Shown piece by piece: positions 37,754 through 48,675 of a stretch of DNA of 64,000 bases. Source of the DNA: Aminobacter aminovorans (GTDB lineage: Bacteria > Pseudomonadota > Alphaproteobacteria > Rhizobiales > Rhizobiaceae); the NCBI RefSeq assembly GCF_900445235.1, contig NZ_UFSM01000001.1, forward strand, positions 310,001-374,000, given 5' to 3'. The notes below the pieces were generated by a model. It ran no database searches. It was not told where the DNA came from and worked only from the letters and a program-made list of their open reading frames with translations. The first letter of the stretch is position 1. Every line of letters begins with the position of its first letter. A program made the position numbers and the translations under genes.

Positions 37754-38077
37754 ATGGCGACCAAGGCGAAAAAAGCTGCCCCGAAGACGGGCAAAGCACT
37801 TCAATCGAAGGTGGGCGCTGGCCCGGCGTTGGCCGAAAGATCCAAGGACGCAGCCAAGCCGGAACTCGGCAAGAGCGCGCCGAAAAAGGTGACGCCTGAA
37901 GCTGAAAAACCGGTCAAGGCGGCAACTCCGCAAAAGACCGCAGCCGAGAGGCGGCCGTCGGTGGCTACTCGGATCATGCGCAAAGTCAAGGGTGTGGCAA
38001 CCGGCGTCGCCGGTTTTGCCGCCTCCGTGGTGAAGCGCGACGGCTCCAAGGCGAAAGCCAAGGCCAGCACCAAATAG
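37754..38077 (+). CDS. Small Lys/Ala-rich basic protein, histone H1-like composition
   Basis: A 107-residue protein dominated by Lys, Ala, Pro and Thr (KAKKAAPKTGK near the start, KAKAKAST at the end) with a short central more hydrophobic stretch (ATGVAGFAASVV). The composition is like eukaryotic H1 tails and bacterial H1-like or PhaF-type DNA-binding proteins; no named domain is evident. The start at 37754 follows GAGGCGACAGC. It is convergent with a GST gene, 25 bases apart. DNA or polyanion binding is an inference from charge only. Confidence 0.65.
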   Translation: MATKAKKAAPKTGKALQSKVGAGPALAERSKDAAKPELGKSAPKKVTPEAEKPVKAATPQKTAAERRPSVATRIMRKVKGVATGVAGFAASVVKRDGSKAKAKASTK

Positions 38078-38102
38078 CTTGACCCTGACTTGACGTTGTT
38101 GG

Positions 38103-38807
38103 CTACGAGCGTGCCGGAATGTTCAGCCCCGCCTGCACTGCCGGGCGGGCCAGGCCGCGCTCCAGCCATGCCCCGACATTCTCGAAGCTCTTGAAGCCGA
38201 CCAGGTCGCCGGCGTCGTAGAAGCCGATCAGGTTGCGCACCCAGCCAAGCATCGAGATGTCGGCGATGGTGTAGTCGTCGTCCATGATCCACTTGCGGCC
38301 TTCGAGCCGCTTGTCGAGCACGCCGAGTAGGCGGCGCGACTCGTCGCGATAGCGCTCGAGCGGTCGCTTGTCTGATATCTCGCGGCCGGCGAATTTGTGG
38401 AAGAAGCCGAGCTGGCCGAACATCGGGCCGACAGACGCCATCTGGAAGAATACCCACTGAATGGTCTCGTAGTGGCGGGCGCGGTCGGCAGGGATCAGGC
38501 GGCCAGTCTTCTCGGCTAGATAGAGCAGGATGGCGCCCGACTCGAACAACGCCAGCGGCTTGCCGCCGGGACCGTTGGGGTCAATGATCGCCGGGATCTT
38601 GCCATTCGGGTTCAGCGCCAGGAATTCCGGCGTCCAGCTTTCATTCTTGCCGATATTGATGGCATGCGCCTCGTAGGGCAGGTCGAGCTCTTCGAGCGCG
38701 ATCGACACCTTGACGCCATTCGGCGTCGGGAACGAGTAAAGCTGGATGCGGTCCGGGTGCTGCGCCGGCCAGCGGGCAGCAATCGGAAAGGGAGTGAGAT
38801 CGCTCAT
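38103..38807 (-). CDS. Glutathione S-transferase, nu class (YghU/YfcG-like)
   Basis: A 234-residue two-domain protein. The N-terminal thioredoxin fold has TPNGVKVSIALEEL (T28, N30), matching the Thr/Asn active site of YfcG/YghU proteins, which reduce disulfides with glutathione. NPNGKIPAIID and LFESGAILLYLAE bind glutathione. The start at 38807 follows GAGGAA; the open frame extends upstream without family features. It is a single gene downstream of the NodE-like gene on the same strand, after 143 bases. Confidence 0.9.
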   Translation of the reverse strand: MSDLTPFPIAARWPAQHPDRIQLYSFPTPNGVKVSIALEELDLPYEAHAINIGKNESWTPEFLALNPNGKIPAIIDPNGPGGKPLALFESGAILLYLAEKTGRLIPADRARHYETIQWVFFQMASVGPMFGQLGFFHKFAGREISDKRPLERYRDESRRLLGVLDKRLEGRKWIMDDDYTIADISMLGWVRNLIGFYDAGDLVGFKSFENVGAWLERGLARPAVQAGLNIPARS

Positions 38808-38950
38808 CGACGGTTCCTCGTGGGGTGGCCGGCGTGAAGCGCACGAGCCAGAATGGTGGGGCACACAAGAGTTAGTCATGCGGACGCGCCGCATCAATAT
38901 GCAGCGCACCTGTTTTGTCTCGATGACAGATTAGGCCGAAGAAGGCGCGG

Positions 38951-40162
38951 TCAGACCGCCTTCACCGCAACCACGGCATTGGTGCCGCCAAAGGCAAAGC
39001 CGTTGCTGATCGCAACGCGCACCGGGCGCTGCCTGGAGACATTAGGCGTGATGTCGAGATCGCAATCGGCATCGGCCTCGCGATAATTGGCGGTCGGCGG
39101 CACGATCCCTTCGCGCACGGCGTTGACGCAGGCGATCATCTCGAGCGCGCCTGAGGCGCCGAGGCAGTGGGCATGCATCGACTTTGTCGACGACACCGAC
39201 AGCTTGTCGGCATGGGCGCCAAAGACACGGCGGATGGCCGCCGTTTCGATCTGGTCGTTTGCCTTGGTGCCGGTGCCATGGGCGTTGACGTAGTCGACCT
39301 CTTCCGGTGCCAGCCCAGAGTCGAGCAGGCAGGCACGCATCGCCGCGGTCGGGCCTTCGACAGTCGGCGCCACGATGTCGGAGGCGTCGCCGGACATGCC
39401 GGTTCCGGCAAGTTCGGCCAGGATCGTCGCGCCACGGGCAACCGCGTGGTCATGGGTTTCGAGCACGACCATGCCCGCGCCTTCGCCGAGAACCAGCCCT
39501 TGCCTGTCCGCGGAAAACGGACGGCAGGTGTCGGGCGCAACGACGCGCAACGCTTCCCAGCCCTTGATCACGCCCCACACCAAGGGCGCATCGGTGCCAC
39601 CGGCAACGATCGCGTCGGCGCGGCCGAGCAAAAGCTGGTCCATTGCGGTGGCGAATGCATGGTTGGACGACGAGCAGGCCGAGGTGACGCCGAACACCGG
39701 CCCGCGCAGGCCAAGGTTCATGCTGACCTGGCCGGCAGCCGCACCCGGCATGACCTTCGGCACGGTGAAGATGCCGGCGCGGTTCCTGCCTTCGAGCAGG
39801 ATGGCGCGGTAGTTTTCCTCGATCGCTTCCCAGCCGCAGACGCCGACGCCGACGATGGTGCCGACACGATGGGTATTGCTGTCGTCGACCACCAGGCCGG
39901 ACTGACGCAATGCTTCCTTGGCCGCGATCACGGCGAGAAGGCTGAACCGGTCCATCGAAACGAGCTGCTTGCGGTCGATGCCGTGCTCGGGCAGATGCTT
40001 GATCTCGGCGCCGATGCGGATCTTGAGCTCATGCAACTCGCCATTGGTCAGCGGCCCGATGGCCGAACGGCCGGCACGCATGGCATCCCAGATGGCTGGA
40101 GCATCGGTGCCGAGACCGCACAGCCCGCCGATACCGGTGATGACGATGCGGGGTCGCTTCAT
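38951..40162 (-). CDS. Beta-ketoacyl-ACP synthase closely resembling NodE
   Basis: Condensing enzyme of 403 residues with the thiolase fold. The catalytic triad is visible: Cys163 in TSACSSS, His295 in NAHGTGT and His332 in HAHCLGASG. By memory of the family, segments such as GGLCGLGTD near the N terminus, [27 protein letters not shown] and [13 protein letters not shown] match NodE of rhizobia, which with NodF makes polyunsaturated acyl chains for Nod factors. It begins one base after the acyl carrier protein gene ends, as in nodFE. No nodABC, nod box or other nod gene is seen, so a non-symbiotic lipid role is likely. FabF is the alternative. Confidence 0.85.
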   Translation of the reverse strand: MKRPRIVITGIGGLCGLGTDAPAIWDAMRAGRSAIGPLTNGELHELKIRIGAEIKHLPEHGIDRKQLVSMDRFSLLAVIAAKEALRQSGLVVDDSNTHRVGTIVGVGVCGWEAIEENYRAILLEGRNRAGIFTVPKVMPGAAAGQVSMNLGLRGPVFGVTSACSSSNHAFATAMDQLLLGRADAIVAGGTDAPLVWGVIKGWEALRVVAPDTCRPFSADRQGLVLGEGAGMVVLETHDHAVARGATILAELAGTGMSGDASDIVAPTVEGPTAAMRACLLDSGLAPEEVDYVNAHGTGTKANDQIETAAIRRVFGAHADKLSVSSTKSMHAHCLGASGALEMIACVNAVREGIVPPTANYREADADCDLDITPNVSRQRPVRVAISNGFAFGGTNAVVAVKAV

Positions 40163-40163
40163 C

Positions 40164-40418
40164 TCAGGCCGATTTTGCAATCAGGGCGCGAACGGCTTCG
40201 ACCATGTCGCCGACATTCTTGAGGCTGCTCCAGGCGTCGACGGTGTTCATCTCGATCTCGATGCCGTACTCTTCCTCGAGGTCGAAGATAATCTCGGTGA
40301 GTTCGAGCGAGTGGATGCCGAGCGCGGTCAGCTCTGTGCCGAGCGTGATCTCTTCGCCACCTTCCTCAGCATGCGCCTTGATCTTGGCGATGATGTCCGT
40401 TGCCAACTGGTCGGCCAT
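40164..40418 (-). CDS. Acyl carrier protein resembling NodF, with HSL in place of DSL
   Basis: An 84-residue acidic four-helix carrier protein. The phosphopantetheine serine is Ser37 in LGIHSLEL. In almost all carrier proteins the residue before it is Asp (DSL); here it is His. The second half, [18 protein letters not shown] followed by [11 protein letters not shown], is very like NodF. Its stop is one base from the start of the NodE-like synthase, so the pair is coupled and presumably works as a unit on a special fatty acid. It is divergent from ureD, with a 196-base space. Confidence 0.85.
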   Translation of the reverse strand: MADQLATDIIAKIKAHAEEGGEEITLGTELTALGIHSLELTEIIFDLEEEYGIEIEMNTVDAWSSLKNVGDMVEAVRALIAKSA

Positions 40419-40614
40419 AAGTACCCTTCCCCAGAACTCTCACATTTGTCATGCCCGCGCCGCGCAGCACTTGCGCCGGGCCCGAGCCAGACCTTTCAGA
40501 CGATATCGCCCCCGAATTGAGCCAAAAAGGCATCCCTGTATAGAAAGCGAAACGCGAGGAGGCAACAAGCTTGTATATCGACAATTCCGCCTGTGCGGCT
40601 AACCTTGGGGCACC

Positions 40615-41469
40615 ATGACTTCAGGCATATCATCGTCCGTCCAGGCGGACGCAGCGGCAATTTCGACGCAGCGCGTGGCGGCGCGCGGCCGCATCGAGAT
40701 CGATCACCGTGCCGGCCGCAGCCGCCTCGCCCGCCTCTACCAGGATGGCGCTGCCAAGATCAGGCTGCCCGAGACAGGCGCCGATCCGCTCGAAGCCGTG
40801 CTGATCAATATGGCCGGCGGGCTGACCGGCGGCGACAGGCTCGGCTGGGAGGTTTCGGTCGGCGCGAGCGCACGCGCCGTCATCACAACCCAAGCCTGCG
40901 AGAAGGTCTACCGCGCGCTTACCGACCGTGCCGAGGTCGAGGTTCGCCTGTCGGTCGGCGCCGGCGGTTACCTCGGCTGGCTGCCGCAGGAAACGATCAC
41001 TTACGATCGCTCCGCCTTTTCACGCAGGCTCGACGCCGACCTGGCAGTGGGTGCCGAGGCGCTGATCGTCGAAGCGACCGTCTTCGGCCGCAGCGCCATG
41101 GGCGAGCGCGTCGAAAGCGGCACGTTCCGCGACCGGTGGCGCGTCAGGAGCGCGGGCCGGCTCATCCACGCCGAAGATTTCTCCGTCGGACCAGAGATCG
41201 AAGCAACGCTCGGCCGAAAGGCATCGAGCGGCGGGCGCATCGCCATGGCAACGCTGCTGCTCGTCTCCGAACGCAGCGAACATCTGCTGGAGCCGGCGCG
41301 GCAAATTGTCGGCGACGACGGCGGCGCCAGCTTCTGGTCGGTCGGGCCAACTGGCAAGCTTCTTGCGAGGCTTTACGCCGGGGACGGCTACACGCTACGG
41401 AAACGACTCATGCCGCTGGTCGCCCTGCTCAATGGACAGGCAGGCCTGCCCAGATTGTGGTCACTCTAA
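40615..41469 (+). CDS. ureD: Urease accessory protein UreD
   Basis: Chaperone of 284 residues that docks on apo-urease and, with UreF and UreG, passes nickel to the active site. It has the family landmarks [23 protein letters not shown] and [10 protein letters not shown]. It is the first gene of the urease cluster, 16 bases before ureA. The divergent region upstream, shared with the NodF-like gene, must carry the promoter. Confidence 0.95.
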   Translation: MTSGISSSVQADAAAISTQRVAARGRIEIDHRAGRSRLARLYQDGAAKIRLPETGADPLEAVLINMAGGLTGGDRLGWEVSVGASARAVITTQACEKVYRALTDRAEVEVRLSVGAGGYLGWLPQETITYDRSAFSRRLDADLAVGAEALIVEATVFGRSAMGERVESGTFRDRWRVRSAGRLIHAEDFSVGPEIEATLGRKASSGGRIAMATLLLVSERSEHLLEPARQIVGDDGGASFWSVGPTGKLLARLYAGDGYTLRKRLMPLVALLNGQAGLPRLWSL

Positions 41470-41485
41470 GAATTTCGGTGCGCGA

Positions 41486-41788
41486 ATGAACCTGACGCCA
41501 AGGGAAAAGGACAAGCTTCTGATCGCCATGGCGGCAATGGTCGCGCGCCGGCGTCTGGAGCGCGGCGTCAAGCTCAACCATCCCGAAGCCGTGGCACTGA
41601 TTTCCGACTTCATCGTCGAGGGCGCCCGCGACGGCCGCTCGGTCGCCGAGCTGATGGAAGCAGGCGCTCACGTCATCACCCGCGCCCAGGTCATGGATGG
41701 AATTGCCGAGATGATCCACGACGTCCAGGTCGAAGCCACGTTTCCCGACGGCACCAAGCTCGTCACCGTCCACGAACCTATCCGCTGA
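41486..41788 (+). CDS. ureA: Urease gamma subunit UreA
   Basis: Smallest structural subunit of urease, 100 residues, the normal length. It begins [12 protein letters not shown] and contains [14 protein letters not shown] and the C-terminal VTVHEPI, all hallmark segments. The start at 41486 is fixed by the family N terminus; the open frame continues upstream over ureD's end without meaning. The three-subunit (gamma, beta, alpha) arrangement is the usual bacterial form. Confidence 0.97.
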   Translation: MNLTPREKDKLLIAMAAMVARRRLERGVKLNHPEAVALISDFIVEGARDGRSVAELMEAGAHVITRAQVMDGIAEMIHDVQVEATFPDGTKLVTVHEPIR

Positions 41789-41795
41789 GGCCGCC

Positions 41796-42050
41796 ATGCT
41801 CGAACTGCGCCCGAATTGCGAATGCTGCGACCGCGACCTGCCGCCCGAGGCGACGAACGCCGTCATCTGCACCTTCGAATGCACCTTCTGCAGCGACTGC
41901 GCGGAAGGCGTGCTCTCGGGCAGCTGCCCCAATTGCGGCGGCGATTTTTCGGCTCGGCCGATCCGGCCCGCGGCCATGCTTGCGAAATATCCTGCTTCGA
42001 CCAGGCGCGTGCTGAAAGCCGAAGGCTGCGCGTCGAAATCCGCCGCCTGA
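41796..42050 (+). CDS. DUF1272 small cysteine-rich protein
   Basis: An 84-residue protein with several CxxC-like pairs (CECC, CTFC, CSDC, CPNC) that should bind zinc or another metal. The opening MLELRPNCECCDRDLP matches the DUF1272 family. It lies eight bases after ureA and before the HupE/UreJ gene, so it is co-transcribed with urease. Function is unknown; metal handling or a regulatory zinc ribbon is possible. Confidence 0.85.
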   Translation: MLELRPNCECCDRDLPPEATNAVICTFECTFCSDCAEGVLSGSCPNCGGDFSARPIRPAAMLAKYPASTRRVLKAEGCASKSAA

Positions 42051-42076
42051 TTGCCCTGAACGAAAGGTTATCAACG

Positions 42077-42667
42077 ATGCTCAAGCGTCTCGCTGTCGCC
42101 CTCTCCTTGATGTCTTTGTCGGTCGCACCCGCCTTCGCCCACCTCAATCCGGATGAGCACGGCTCGCTGCTCGCCGGCGTGTCGCATCCGCTGTTCGGCA
42201 TGGACCACATCCTCGCCATGGTGGCCGTCGGCCTGTGGGCTGCCCTGCTCGGCGGCCGCGCTTTGTGGCTGGTGCCCGCGGCGTTCGTCGGCACCATGGC
42301 TCTGGGCTTCGGGGCTGCCATCGCCGGCGCGCCGCTGCCCTTCGTCGAACCCTTCATCCTCGCTTCCGTCGTGGTGATCGGCCTGCTTGCCGCGATCGCG
42401 CTCAAGGTGCCGACATGGGCGGGCATGTTGATGGTCGGCGTCTTTGCCTGCTTCCATGGCCACGCCCATGGCGGCGAACTCGGTTCGGCCGGCGCGCTCA
42501 GCTTCGGCATCGGTTTTGCGCTGTCGACGGCGCTGCTGCATGCCGCCGGCGTCGGTCTTGGCCTCGGTATCGGTCGCGCCTTCGGCAGCGACACCGGCCG
42601 TCTCGTCACCCGCATCGCCGGCGCTGCGACAGCGCTCGGCGGCCTCTGGCTGGCGCTCGGAGCGTGA
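42077..42667 (+). CDS. ureJ: HupE/UreJ family membrane protein, probable nickel permease
   Basis: A 196-residue inner-membrane protein with a cleavable signal ([10 protein letters not shown] to APAFA), then the family motif [20 protein letters not shown] on the first helix and the His-rich [12 protein letters not shown] between later helices. HupE/UreJ proteins import nickel (or cobalt) for hydrogenase or urease. Its position between ureA and ureB is common in rhizobia and supports nickel supply to the enzyme. Confidence 0.9.
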   Translation: MLKRLAVALSLMSLSVAPAFAHLNPDEHGSLLAGVSHPLFGMDHILAMVAVGLWAALLGGRALWLVPAAFVGTMALGFGAAIAGAPLPFVEPFILASVVVIGLLAAIALKVPTWAGMLMVGVFACFHGHAHGGELGSAGALSFGIGFALSTALLHAAGVGLGLGIGRAFGSDTGRLVTRIAGAATALGGLWLALGA

Positions 42668-42672
42668 GACCC

Positions 42673-42977
42673 ATGATCCCGGGCGAAATTATTGCAGCCG
42701 AAGGCTCGATCGAACTCAACAAGGGCCGGCCGACGGTAACGCTCAAGGTCGCCAATACGGGCGACCGGCCGATCCAGGTCGGCAGCCACTTTCATTTCTA
42801 CGAGACCAACAACGGCCTGAAATTCAACCGCGAGCAGGCGCTCGGCATGCGGCTCGACATTGCCGCCGGCACCGCCGTGCGCTTCGAGCCGGGCCAGGAG
42901 CGCGACGTGACGCTGGTGCCCTATGGCGGCAAGCGCGAGGTCTATGGTTTCCAGAAGAAGGTGATGGGTAAACTCTG

Positions 42978-42978
<1 letters not shown>
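42673..42978 (+). CDS. ureB: Urease beta subunit UreB
   Basis: Structural subunit of 101 residues. It opens [11 protein letters not shown] and contains the [12 protein letters not shown] segment and the [10 protein letters not shown] end. The start at 42673 is six bases after the ureJ stop. The stop TGA shares its A with the ureC start (TGATG), giving tight translational coupling. Confidence 0.97.
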
Positions 42979-44690
<1,712 letters not shown>

Positions 44691-44717
44691 CTTCAGGCTT
44701 GCGATGAGGAGGCCGCG

Positions 44718-45506
44718 ATGAAGCTCGAAATGATCCAGTTGGACGCCTTCACCGACACGGTTTTTTCGGGCAATTCGGCCGCCGTCGTGTTCCTCGCGGC
44801 CTGGCTGCCCGATCAGGTGCTCCAGGGCATCGCCCTGGAGAACAACCTCGCCGAGACGGCCTTCCTCAAGCCCAGCCACGATGGCTGGGACATCCGCTGG
44901 TTCACGCCCACCGACGAGGTCCCGTTCTGCGGCCACGCCACGCTGGCCTCGGCCTGCGCGCTTCATTTGCGCAAGGGCATCGAGCGGACCATGCGCTTCT
45001 CCACCCGCGAGGTCGGCGATCTCCTCGTCACACCGCAGGGTGGCGGCTATCGCATGGACATCCCACGCTTCGACGCCGACTTCGCCATCCCGGACGATGC
45101 GCTGGTCAACGGCCTGCGCGATCACCGCTGGGTGCAGTTGTTCCGCAACCGTGAGAACTACTTCGTTGAGCTAACGTCCGAAGCTGTGCTGCGCGCCTAC
45201 CAGCCCGACCTGCCACGCATCGCCGAACTCGGATCGTTCGGCCTGTGCATCACGGCGCGCGGCAATGAATGCGATCTCGTCTCGCGCTACTTCGCCCCCG
45301 GCGCCGGCATCCCGGAGGATCCGGTTACCGGCTCGACGCATGCCACGCTTGCCCCCTACTGGGCTGAAAAGCTCGGCAAGACCATCCTTTCAGCGCGCCA
45401 GCTGTCGCCCCGCGGCGGTGTGCTCGGCTGCGAAGTCGCCGGCGACAGGATGTTCCTCACCGGCCAGGCAGTGATCTACATGGACGCCACGATCCACCTT
45501 GCCTGA
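44718..45506 (+). CDS. PhzF-family isomerase/epimerase
   Basis: A 262-residue protein of the diaminopimelate-epimerase fold. It begins with the family pattern QLDAFTDTVFSGNSAAVV. The general base Glu46 sits in NNLAETAF; the second half has the PEDPVTGSTHATLAPYW motif. PhzF itself isomerises a phenazine precursor, but most relatives have unknown substrates. GAGGAGG precedes the start. The gene separates ureC from the peroxiredoxin and lies inside the urease region. Confidence 0.88.
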   Translation: MKLEMIQLDAFTDTVFSGNSAAVVFLAAWLPDQVLQGIALENNLAETAFLKPSHDGWDIRWFTPTDEVPFCGHATLASACALHLRKGIERTMRFSTREVGDLLVTPQGGGYRMDIPRFDADFAIPDDALVNGLRDHRWVQLFRNRENYFVELTSEAVLRAYQPDLPRIAELGSFGLCITARGNECDLVSRYFAPGAGIPEDPVTGSTHATLAPYWAEKLGKTILSARQLSPRGGVLGCEVAGDRMFLTGQAVIYMDATIHLA

Positions 45507-45666
45507 GCAGTCCTGCCGCCAAGGAACCGCCCGCGACCTGATGCCACGCCGGCAGCGCTGGAACCACCTCCAGCCAGTTGGTATTGAGCCGCCGCTAGCT
45601 AAAAATTCGGCAGGATTCCCCGAGCCCAAGATCGGGGACCCTGCTTTCTTGGAAATGGAGTTTCAA

Positions 45667-46212
45667 ATGATCGGCAAGAACGTTCCTGCTGTCACCTTCC
45701 GCACGCGCGTGCGCGACGAGGCCGTCGGCGGCCCGAACCCCTTCCGCTGGGAAGACAAGTCTTCGGCCGACTATTTTGGCGGCAAGCGCGTCGTGCTGTT
45801 CTCGCTGCCGGGCGCCTTCACGCCGACCTGCTCGACCTACCAGCTGCCCGATTTCGAGAAGCTGCATGGCGAGTTCCAGGCCGAAGGCATCGACGAGATC
45901 TATTGCGTCTCGGTCAACGACGCCTTCGTCATGAACGCATGGGGCAAGTCGCAGAACCTCGACAAGGTCAAGCTGATCCCGGATGGCTCGGGTGAATTCA
46001 CCCGCAAGATGGGCATGCTGGTTGCCAAGGACAATGTCGGCTTCGGCATGCGCTCCTGGCGCTACGCCGCCGTCATCAGTAACGGCCGCATCGAAAAGTG
46101 GTTCGAGGAAGAAGGTTTCGCCGACAATTGCGACAGCGACCCCTATGGCGTCTCCTCGCCGCAGAACATTCTTGAGGCGCTGAAGAACGACGACGTCGCC
46201 GAAGCCGCATAA
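45667..46212 (+). CDS. Peroxiredoxin (Prx5/PMP20-type)
   Basis: Thiol peroxidase of 181 residues. The peroxidatic cysteine is Cys55 in PGAFTPTCST. Two further cysteines (IYCVSV and DNCDSD) are candidates for resolving roles. The closest pattern is the atypical Prx5 group often reduced by glutaredoxin or glutathione. The start at 45667 has GGAG six bases upstream; an ATG at 45655 overlaps that site. The 160-base space before it suggests its own promoter, and a strong terminator follows, so it is likely an independent unit inside the urease region. Confidence 0.9.
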   Translation: MIGKNVPAVTFRTRVRDEAVGGPNPFRWEDKSSADYFGGKRVVLFSLPGAFTPTCSTYQLPDFEKLHGEFQAEGIDEIYCVSVNDAFVMNAWGKSQNLDKVKLIPDGSGEFTRKMGMLVAKDNVGFGMRSWRYAAVISNGRIEKWFEEEGFADNCDSDPYGVSSPQNILEALKNDDVAEAA

Positions 46213-46235
46213 GCTTCACCGTCTTTGCTTGATAC

Positions 46236-46269
46236 AAACCCCGGCCGCGAAAGCGCGCCGGGGTTTTTT
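46236..46269 (+). terminator. Rho-independent terminator after the peroxiredoxin gene
   Basis: AAACCCCGGC (46236-46245) pairs with GCCGGGG followed by six T residues (46257-46269), with an 11-base loop, 24 bases after the stop codon. This is the clearest intrinsic terminator in the window. It should separate ureD-C transcription from ureE-G. Confidence 0.85.
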
Positions 46270-46401
46270 GTGTCACGGCGTGCTCACGGCAACGTCTATT
46301 GGCTGGACAGCTGAATCGGCGCACGATGCTCTCTCCTACCCCGCCGTGAAAACCTTCCCGGAACCGACAATGCCCGCATTCGACCATCCCAGGAGCGTCC
46401 C

Positions 46402-46989
46402 ATGACGCCCGAAATCCCGGCCGAGGTCTTCCCGCATATCCGCATCGTCATGGGCATGATCATCGGCCTGGGCATGGCGCGGCTTCTGTCGGGCGTCGCC
46501 CGCATCGTCCAGCATCCCGACCAGTACAGGCTCTATCCGGTGCACCTCGCCTGGGTTGCGTCGCTGCTTCTGACGCTGGTGCATTTCTGGTGGTGGGAAT
46601 TCGGCCTCTACGCCGTCCCGAACTGGACCTTCGGCACGTACCTGTTCATCCTCGGCTACGCGATCGCGCTGTTCCTGCTGTGCGCGCTGCTCTTCCCAGA
46701 CTCGATGCAGGACTATAAAAGCTACGAGGACTTCTTCTACTCGCGTCGCGCCTGGTTCTTCGGCCTCCTGGCCATGACCTATCTGCTCGACATCATCGAC
46801 ACCTTGATCAAGGGCGAGGCGCATTTCGCCCATTTCGGCGGCGAGTATCTGATCCGCACGCCGATCCTGGTGGCACTTTGCCTCATCGCCATCGCCACCC
46901 CGAGCAGGCGATATCATCTGGCATTCGTGACAGCTACTTTGCTGTATCAGATATCGTGGATCTGGCGGCTGTTCGACACCATCGTCTGA
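46402..46989 (+). CDS. Integral membrane protein of unknown function
   Basis: A 195-residue protein with about five hydrophobic helices and many aromatic residues (FWWWEFGLY, WIWRLFD). I do not recognise a family. AGGAG seven bases upstream supports the start. It sits after the terminator and 42 bases before ureE, so it is probably the first gene of a ureE-F-G transcript, but a link to nickel or urea cannot be shown. Confidence 0.75.
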   Translation: MTPEIPAEVFPHIRIVMGMIIGLGMARLLSGVARIVQHPDQYRLYPVHLAWVASLLLTLVHFWWWEFGLYAVPNWTFGTYLFILGYAIALFLLCALLFPDSMQDYKSYEDFFYSRRAWFFGLLAMTYLLDIIDTLIKGEAHFAHFGGEYLIRTPILVALCLIAIATPSRRYHLAFVTATLLYQISWIWRLFDTIV

Positions 46990-47031
46990 CCCGCCGCCGG
47001 CTCCACCACCACGCCACAGGAACAACGACCC

Positions 47032-47577
47032 ATGCTGCGCGCAACCAAGATCATCCGTGCCGACGTCACAGCAGGCGCGCAGCCCTTCGACGTCGCCGTG
47101 CTCGACCATGACGAGCGCCACATCAGGCGCCGTGCCATCGCGCTCTCCAATGGCGAACGCGTGCTTGTCGACCTGCCCGAGCCGGTCGTGCTCGAAACCG
47201 GCGACCTCGTGCTTCTGGAAGACAATCGCACCGCCAGCATCGTCGCCGCCGAGGAGGAGCTCTACGATATCCGCGCCCGCGACGCCGTCCACCTGACGCA
47301 GCTCGCCTGGCACATCGGCAACCGCCATCTCGCCGCTGCCATCTCAGTCGATCGCATCCTCATCCTGCGCGACCATGTCATCAAGGCGATGCTGGAAGGG
47401 CTGGGCGCTACCGTCACCGACATCCTCGCCCCCTTCGAGCCGGTGCGCGGCGCCTATTCCGGCCATGGAAATCACGGTCATCACCACGAGCACGGCCATT
47501 CACATGGGCACGACCATAAGCACGACCATGCTCATCACCACGACCATGGCGACCACCATCATCACCACCATGACTGA
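47032..47577 (+). CDS. ureE: Urease accessory protein UreE (nickel metallochaperone) with long His tail
   Basis: Nickel-binding dimeric chaperone of 181 residues. Residues 1-143 form the usual UreE N-terminal (peptide-binding) and metal-binding domains, with the interface region [14 protein letters not shown]. From residue 144 a His-rich tail with 23 histidines, spaced by Gly, Asp, Glu and Ser and ending in six consecutive His, can store several nickel ions. Its end overlaps the ureF start by eight bases; the His codons CACCATGAC supply the ureF ATG. Confidence 0.95.
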   Translation: MLRATKIIRADVTAGAQPFDVAVLDHDERHIRRRAIALSNGERVLVDLPEPVVLETGDLVLLEDNRTASIVAAEEELYDIRARDAVHLTQLAWHIGNRHLAAAISVDRILILRDHVIKAMLEGLGATVTDILAPFEPVRGAYSGHGNHGHHHEHGHSHGHDHKHDHAHHHDHGDHHHHHHD

Positions 47578-48238
47578 GCGCGGCAATGCCTCGCTGTTGC
47601 GGCTGATGGCGTGGCTGTCACCGGCCTTTCCAGTCGGCGGCTTTTCCTACAGCCACGGCCTCGAACAAGCCGTACATGATAATCTGATCGCCAGCCGCGA
47701 CGACCTCGCAGCATGGCTGACTGCGCTCGCCGAGATCGGCTCGGGCTGGAACGACGCGGTGCTGTTCGCCGAAAGCTGGCGCCGCGCCGCTACCGACGGC
47801 GACCTGCGCGAGGTAGCGGAACTCGCCGAAGCATTGGCCGGCTCGCGCGAGCGCCACATGGAATCGATGCTACAGGGCGAGGCCTTCCTCAGCGCCGCCG
47901 CTGCTTGGCCGCATCCTGTCATCGCGCGGCTTCCGGCCGAGTGCCCCTATTGCGTCGCCGTCGGCGCCGTCGCCGGCGCCCATGGCATAACGCTGGAATA
48001 TGCGCTGGCCGCCTGGCTGCAGGCTTTCTCCACCAATCTCATTCAGGCGGCAATCCGGCTAAGCGTCATCGGCCAGACGGCTGCAACCAGCATCATTGCC
48101 GGCTTCGAGCCTGTGGCGCTCGGTGTGGGCGCCCGTGCGGCAGTATCGACCCTCGACGATCTGGGGTCCGCCGCCCTAACCTCCGACATCATGGCGATGC
48201 GCCACGAGACCCAACATTCGAGACTGTTCCGCTCATGA
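47570..48238 (+). CDS. ureF: Urease accessory protein UreF
   Basis: All-helical accessory protein of 222 residues acting as an activation gate between UreG and UreD-urease. The family N terminus is seen in [20 protein letters not shown] followed by HGLEQAV. The start ATG at 47570 lies inside the last His codons of ureE; the open frame further upstream is only the shifted His-tail. It overlaps the following DUF3995 gene by four bases. Confidence 0.95.
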   Translation: MTERGNASLLRLMAWLSPAFPVGGFSYSHGLEQAVHDNLIASRDDLAAWLTALAEIGSGWNDAVLFAESWRRAATDGDLREVAELAEALAGSRERHMESMLQGEAFLSAAAAWPHPVIARLPAECPYCVAVGAVAGAHGITLEYALAAWLQAFSTNLIQAAIRLSVIGQTAATSIIAGFEPVALGVGARAAVSTLDDLGSAALTSDIMAMRHETQHSRLFRS

Positions 48239-48675
48239 CCGTCCTCGCCTTCGCCCTCGCCGCCGTGCTCTATTTGATTGCCTCGATCCATGCCTATTGG
48301 GGGCTTGGCGGCGTCTGGCCGGGCACCGATCAGGCTTCCTGCGCCCGTACCGTCGTCGGCGCGCTCGGCATCGAGACGATGCCCTCGCCCGTCGCCAGCT
48401 TCGCCGTCACTGCCTGCCTTATCGTTGCGACGCTGTGGCCGCTGGCGCTTGTCGGCATCTTTGCCACGCCATTCCCCAAGGTAGGCCTCGCCGCCTCGGC
48501 GCTGATGGTCGCGCTGGTGTTCCTCGGCCGCGGCATTGCCGGCTTCACGCCAGCATGGCGCAGGCTTACGCCCGAGATGCCATTCGCCCGGCTCGACCGG
48601 CAGTATTATTCACCGCTGTGCCTCGCCATCGGCGCGGGTTTCGTTATCCTTGCCATCTCAGGATTCCAGTCATGA
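48235..48675 (+). CDS. DUF3995 membrane protein
   Basis: A 146-residue protein with four predicted membrane helices, beginning [23 protein letters not shown] and matching the DUF3995 pattern. It overlaps ureF by four bases (ATGA) at its start and ureG by four at its end, so all three are translationally coupled. Function is unknown. Its insertion in the ureFG pair may mean a role in urease maturation or nickel supply, or mere hitchhiking. Confidence 0.85.
   Translation: MTVLAFALAAVLYLIASIHAYWGLGGVWPGTDQASCARTVVGALGIETMPSPVASFAVTACLIVATLWPLALVGIFATPFPKVGLAASALMVALVFLGRGIAGFTPAWRRLTPEMPFARLDRQYYSPLCLAIGAGFVILAISGFQS

Noticed and set aside
38951..40418. Calling the pair true symbiotic nodF and nodE genes
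   Set aside because: No nod box, nodABC or other symbiosis gene is visible, and the carrier has HSL, so only NodFE-like is supported.
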